The notes under the pieces: model-generated
The model's database searches: none
Told to the model about the DNA's origin: nothing
The model's input: only the letters and a program-made list of their open reading frames with translations
Program-made: the position numbers and the translations under genes
Origin: Verrucomicrobiaceae bacterium
Lineage (GTDB): Bacteria > Verrucomicrobiota > Verrucomicrobiia > Verrucomicrobiales > Verrucomicrobiaceae
Assembly: GCA_016795465.1 (NCBI GenBank)
Contig: JAEUHK010000049.1
Location: 1 to 64,000, forward strand
Reading direction: 5' to 3'
DNA length: 64,000 bases
Part shown: piece after piece, positions 61,201 to 64,000 of the stretch
How positions within the stretch are numbered: position 1 is the stretch's first letter
Layout: each line of letters starts with the position of its first letter

Positions 61201-64000
61201 TGCGCAGTTCCGTGCCGCGACCAATGACACCACGCACCACATCAAGGCGGTTGGCACCGCTCACTACGTTAATGGCTCCGACGGTTTCGACCACCTCGAC
61301 GGCGGCGTTGCCCTGGAGGCGGATGACGTTGTCCGTGAGGGTGAAGCCAACGCTGTCCTGCCAGCGACCTTCGGTCTCTGTGACAGGCAGCACACCTGCG
61401 GAGGTGTTGTCAAAGCGGATGGTGGCACCGGGGCGGAGTGTCACAGGGATGTTGTTGAAGTTGTTGGGGTTGATGAAGGTCCCTGCCTCGCCAGCCACGT
61501 TAACCACGCCGTAGGTCTCGATGCCGGAGGTGGTCAGAGTACCGCGGAAGTCGAGGGTACTGGAGCGGTTCACGAGAGTGCTGCCAGTGTAATTCTGGTT
61601 TTGAAGGAAGACCACCGTGCCAGCACCATCATTGAGCGGTGCGCTGTTCTGAACGGTCATTGGCGCACCGACGACCAAGTTCGCTGGCTTGGTCTCATCC
61701 ACATCGGTGAGCACGTTGGCATTGCCGTTGGTGCCGAAGAAGAGGGTGTTACCAGCCGCGCCAATGCGGTAAGTGTCCGCCAGACCAGGCTTCAGGGTGG
61801 CGGCATCATACGCACCGTTGCCACCGACACCGTTGGTCATCGAACCGAGGAACCACATTCCGTCACCGAGGGTGCGCATGTCGAGTGCCTGAGTATAAAT
61901 GGTGCCAAGAGCGAGCACGCCAGAGGATGGGTTGCGGGCGTTCAGGAAATAATCTGTGGCACTGTCCTGAATGCCACCGAGGCCATTCGAGCGGAGGCGG
62001 ATCTGTTCAAGGCTCAGATCTGCCGCCAGACTCAGCCTGCCAGCCCAGCTGAGGTTGCCACTGACGTGGAAGTTCTGTCCTGCTTGGAGGTTTCCAGCAC
62101 TGTTGATCTGGAAGCTGGCCAGCGGGCCAACCCAAACATGACCTTTGCCGAGCTTCGCCGTGTCACTGAGAGTCACTTGGTTGCCCAAGAGGCTGCCGAG
62201 GTAGTTACGACCACCGCCCGTGAAGAAGGTGCCGCCATCATAGCCGCCCGCGACGCTGTTGTCGGCATTGATGTAGAGGGTGCCGCCGTTCGAGCGACGA
62301 TTGAACGTGCCATTGCCGGAAATGAGGCCGTTGAGCACCAAGCCCTGGCCGCCGTCCACTTGCAGCGTCATGTCGCGCAGGAAGGTGGTGGTGCCATTGA
62401 CCTTGATTGAGTCGTTGTTTCCAAGGACGAAGTAAACCTGCGGAGACCCGAGAGCACCGCCGACTTCCAGGTTGTTGATCTGGACGGTCTTAAAGCTGTT
62501 GTTGGCGATGAATGAACGATCACTCTGCACACGGTTGGCACCGGAGGAGACAAACTGGCTGCTGTTGACCGCCAGCATGGAACCAAACCGGAGGTTAGTA
62601 TTCGCATAAGTGGTGACCAGTTCGGCGTTGTTCGTGCCATCGCCATCCGTCAGCAGGCGCAGGCCGCGGGCATCCGCATTGGTGCCGACATTGACCTCGA
62701 CCGTGGCATTGCTGCCGAAGGGATTGGAGTCACCATTGGCTGTGCGTGCCTCAAGCAGACCACCGGAGACAACCCACAGGCCGACATTGTTCTGCCCGGC
62801 ACCAGCGGCACCGTTGGTCAGCACAATATCATTAACACCCGTTTTGGTGATGGTCTTGCCCGCTGCATCCACCTTGCCAGCCAAGAAAAGACGGCCACCA
62901 GCGGTGCGCAGGACCGTGTTGGCCTGCGTAAAGGTGCTGGTGCCATTCACCTGGACCAAGCCTTCGGCGAAGGTCACAATCGGCGCATTGACCGTGAGGT
63001 TGTTCAGGCCGGCGTTCTGAGTGGCCGCGTTGATGTAAGAGGTGGTGTTGACGGGCAGGGTGACACCGTTGGACACGGAGGTGGCCGAGACGGTGATGTC
63101 GAGGCCGTTGGTGCCACCCCAGCGCAGGAAGTCGATGCCATTGATGACCTCGGAAATGTTTTGACCGCCATTGAGCAGTGTCGCGGCATTCAGGCGGAGG
63201 GTGCCACCTTCCAGGGTGACGCCACCATTGCCAAGGGCGGTCACGGTTTGCGCCTCCAAGCGGCCAAGGACAGCGGTGGAGCCGGTAGCATTGGTCACAC
63301 GACCAGCCTGGACCGTGGTCCCGCCTGAGTAAGTGCTGTGGCCGTTAAGCGTCAGGATGCCGTTTTGCGTCTTGACGAGACTGACGGTACCAGAGCCATT
63401 GTTGATGGAGCCGCTGAAGGTGGGATCGACACCGAAACCATTCTTTACCGTCAAGCTGACTGCACCCGCCACGCCGCTGGTGATGGTGCCGTTGCCGGTG
63501 ATGCCACCGTTGAAGAGGCTCAGGCCATTGAGATCAAAGACGCCTCCCTCGTTCACATTGAGTACATAGTGGCCGATGCTATTGCCCACCGTGTTGCCTC
63601 GGAATTGGTTTTGGAAGGAGGCTCCGGTATTCGCAAAGCGGAAGGTGCCGTCCTGCACACTGAGTACGGGCAGTCGGGTGGCGTTGCTGTTCAGAAGGTT
63701 GGTAGCTCCGGAGACCTCAAGGAGGCCGGGACCTGTCTTGGTAAAGTCCCTGGCGGTGATGTTACCGGAAATAGCAGAGGTGCCGGTCTGCGCCTCGCGG
63801 ACGTAAACGATGGCCTCAGTCAGGCTAGCCCCGGTGTCGGTGCCAAACAGAGTGTTGGAACTGATGATGCTGGCGGTGTTGCCATTGATGATCAAACCAC
63901 CACGAGCCACGCGGAGCAGCGTGGTGCCATCGGTCGGCGCGATGTTTGCCGAGGTGCGGACGGCCTGGATGTCGATGTTGCCAGTTCCGGCGGTGTCAGC
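55292..64000 (-). CDS. Giant autotransporter-associated beta-strand-repeat protein with PEP-CTERM, partial (5' end outside window)
   Basis: The frame is open from the window edge, so at least 2902 residues are present and the N-terminus is missing. The protein is rich in Gly, Asn, Thr and Ser and nearly free of Cys. It consists of recurring beta-strand units like LTKTGTATMTLNNANTYTGN followed by TVITGGTLALGQNG; LVKTQNGILTLNGHSTYSGGT and LTKVGYDTVILSGSNTYAG are other copies. This is the autotransporter-associated beta strand repeat, expected to form a long beta-helix. The C-terminus VPEPSRALFLMIGLLGLMMRRRRKMA is a PEP-CTERM signal and replaces the autotransporter barrel, so sorting is probably by exosortase to the cell surface or matrix. 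The ligand or role is unknown. Confidence 0.9.
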   Translation of the reverse strand, partial: ADTAGTGNIDIQAVRTSANIAPTDGTTLLRVARGGLIINGNTASIISSNTLFGTDTGASLTEAIVYVREAQTGTSAISGNITARDFTKTGPGLLEVSGATNLLNSNATRLPVLSVQDGTFRFANTGASFQNQFRGNTVGNSIGHYVLNVNEGGVFDLNGLSLFNGGITGNGTITSGVAGAVSLTVKNGFGVDPTFSGSINNGSGTVSLVKTQNGILTLNGHSTYSGGTTVQAGRVTNATGSTAVLGRLEAQTVTALGNGGVTLEGGTLRLNAATLLNGGQNISEVINGIDFLRWGGTNGLDITVSATSVSNGVTLPVNTTSYINAATQNAGLNNLTVNAPIVTFAEGLVQVNGTSTFTQANTVLRTAGGRLFLAGKVDAAGKTITKTGVNDIVLTNGAAGAGQNNVGLWVVSGGLLEARTANGDSNPFGSNATVEVNVGTNADARGLRLLTDGDGTNNAELVTTYANTNLRFGSMLAVNSSQFVSSGANRVQSDRSFIANNSFKTVQINNLEVGGALGSPQVYFVLGNNDSIKVNGTTTFLRDMTLQVDGGQGLVLNGLISGNGTFNRRSNGGTLYINADNSVAGGYDGGTFFTGGGRNYLGSLLGNQVTLSDTAKLGKGHVWVGPLASFQINSAGNLQAGQNFHVSGNLSWAGRLSLAADLSLEQIRLRSNGLGGIQDSATDYFLNARNPSSGVLALGTIYTQALDMRTLGDGMWFLGSMTNGVGGNGAYDAATLKPGLADTYRIGAAGNTLFFGTNGNANVLTDVDETKPANLVVGAPMTVQNSAPLNDGAGTVVFLQNQNYTGSTLVNRSSTLDFRGTLTTSGIETYGVVNVAGEAGTFINPNNFNNIPVTLRPGATIRFDNTSAGVLPVTETEGRWQDSVGFTLTDNVIRLQGNAAVEVVETVGAINVVSGANRLDVVRGVIGRGTELRTPSITRSGFGTLQLNTNGSQLGSDERIIITGAAPTVTNGMVAPWIINNNDIQFVTYNSDVGFTIAGFDRVQAAATLAATVTAPNDRTFFSGNVVLNSGVDFETYALRLDGNVTLGTATDNTAQLIIGSGGLLSNSTRTITAGIQAGTGTSELILFNNGTTAIGEFANPNTAGQIAASGITKFGGGTLQFLGNNASFTGDIRLQQGAVELNYRNTANVSTEIVTTIGGNGGNIIFEGAGTILNLRGGQDGTNVNFTGNTVTFNKGIVLGDYIPTATISVDRSAGSAATSQNKIFYLNGGITFGANNGDVGQVLRIDGRNGIRLQVNGTTTLTGRSSFAVENGYTGTSNDLFLKGQVTGSGMLIKGPSDSKGRNMFLFNLQNLNNYTGGTVLQGGTLQVAARASNGAANTNSNLLVGGMGNGPITLMQGVLDLRVDGAASGAADTDIEFIRYTDTGIGQDVFVKGSSQINVDRTNLQGYYTRTSGTLTAIIPEGHGYQVGQSVTVTTATGATAAPTNFTLTAVTANSITYTDGTTSSTGLFAVQQNSGNNKMITFNNLSIGSEILTVSGGNGYGVAFGGTTTLLGNAFFNNSTDFVIGGAQGTTGADNSVTTDGGRVLINKINTGTLWVHAKNNNLTGPTYINAGLLAFGNRVVGNNTATLGTGNIFVNPGGAIQVRAATNINTGLGQKVVLTGTQYSPAVFRSTYNISQAELEAMIVSPTVTSATQHAVFAHEGNLTNSYNMSTVGNGRLFIGATGDRTYSGATLSPGLPNLANAVVGGGSTNPVHRFTHISGNTLTINLSGTGNIGNVGGTTDVQIGSLATLGSANYNTGFVYFQDQNTYTGQTVVSRGLSLRFNTAMATGNTAGPLGANASSLIDIYGGLRFEGTGNLFQNGSTTDHFYNDIRLHPGSTLTFQDMTATGGGANRWGDAVGVNLDGATIVGEATDGADNNTETIGSVIFDRGSRVAVASQNNGDALLTVASVSRASSGIGAGTGRGTLVFVPSNAGPTVTTVAFGAALTAASPQQQVKFTSAPTASATSAVSGMLPGYYIDGQSHRFVTHNATTGIVPVADGSMAAMPAGAGLGTEVVNLTAATTMSSFETSIFALRGGNFALNSPTGANNDATITFTGSGADIGAVISYATTFTINPNLKFGATGANEALFYAAGNMTVNGNITAGSITKFGTGQLTIANDQSDAARGVGNGYQGGWVVNEGNLQLSQFGSAGNAHANNTIVLNSSQATSSPTLLLRAQPGDTLLNYTYTSGRIIAVDNATIDWDPGADDRVHTIADVEIQQSGGIGNGPANGTVDAQLRIANNRSRSILAAGTLTVTNNAILNVDTTATGSPFSAYGGNGGYLTNGLSSGFSVASLVGSQRLTKWGDGTLYIRGDSSGTFSGTMVIDQGAVHVTHNGSLGTGALIINRYGALDIGVANFTATNSSVTYNEGSIERWSVNNARSGAVNLGKGTLQVAANQPTTNASVTLDGGGIEAFLRNDDINGAQAGGGVMRILNPNVTFTLNSNSFIGTQYYLGANGLDNGKQAMDNLALTEYAASGAILEVQGVIGGTGGLTKVGYDTVILSGSNTYAGPTGVEGGRLLLGKNDALPTTTTLTTTSNGVLDLNGQNQTVGTLTNPGTPATGVNSTSGFITNAATTVNTLTVGNGVTSNFTYSGVIQHNVALTKTGTATMTLNNANTYTGNTVITGGTLALGQNGSINDSPVINIGSSTILDVSAKTSGYTYDGVIKGGGLDPAGTTYATVSAAGRINGSLTLSDHVAELSGIGSMSPGDNSVGHLYVGTDLTLSGQLVGTTGTAVTRLALDITSATVNANTLGAFDYTGAWLTTNAASYLTSTAGSGSLAGHDYVNVGGALTLNQYGRVVVSNLGGSFAGGDVFNLLDWSSLTNNGFTVSGTQYDGTGDAGFDLDLPDLTAGLLWDTSLFTTYGVVFVVPEPSRALFLMIGLLGLMMRRRRKMA

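Overview
The window looks like chromosomal DNA of a GC-rich member of the Verrucomicrobiota, probably of the Verrucomicrobiaceae/Prosthecobacter kind. This is inferred from gene content: three DUF1501 proteins, a PSCyt1/DUF1549/DUF1553 cytochrome protein, a DUF1800 protein, a PQQ-dehydrogenase/heme fusion, two PEP-CTERM proteins (one a giant beta-strand-repeat protein) and bactofilins. No 16S gene is present, so the assignment is not proven.

Layout. 1-3000 (minus): end-truncated Gfo/Idh/MocA oxidoreductase, threonine dehydrogenase (tdh) and a DctA-type symporter. 3056-6375 (plus): a VWA/glutamine-amidotransferase-like membrane protein coupled to a caspase-like protein lacking its catalytic Cys. 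6376-9533: a structured noncoding stretch, a GcvH-like protein, a lipoprotein coupled to parB, and a YicC family nuclease. 9602-14346: a VIT/PEP-CTERM membrane protein, a lone pseudopilin and two glycosyltransferases. 14484-16994 (plus): bactofilin, zinc-ribbon bactofilin and a DpaA/YafK-like L,D-transpeptidase-fold enzyme, a likely cell-envelope module. 17004-19791: esterase, 3D-domain lipoprotein and peroxiredoxin. 20118-24703: DUF1501 plus DUF1553 operon. 25038-26138: MGDG-synthase-like glycosyltransferase.

26139-28580 is the most irregular part. It holds a small hypothetical gene, a 15-unit array with 21-bp period, a DUF2750 gene, a decayed polymorphic-toxin (pre-HINT) fragment, and a 131-bp direct duplication containing the 3' end of pyrD. 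It looks like a degraded toxin/immunity island captured behind pyrD.

28513-34838: pyrD and an SGNH hydrolase (minus); rpmJ-rpsM-rpsK-rpsD (plus) without rpoA and with an unusual S11 extension; a DUF971 protein; mcsB and mcsA; and a HAD phosphatase. 34926-37844: hypothetical membrane protein, alpha/beta hydrolase, sterol desaturase family protein. 37848-44878 (minus): DUF1800, DUF1501 and a GspG-tail-like protein in one operon. 45082-55129: M60 peptidase with an XRE-cupin regulator, PQQ dehydrogenase/cytochrome, sucD, a third DUF1501 protein and kup. 55292-64000 is the C-terminal part of a giant PEP-CTERM passenger protein running off the window.

Dispersed palindromic repeats of at least four kinds lie between genes and, in three cases, inside coding sequence or forming the protein N-terminus. 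Several highly expressed genes have pyrimidine-rich leaders without a Shine-Dalgarno sequence.
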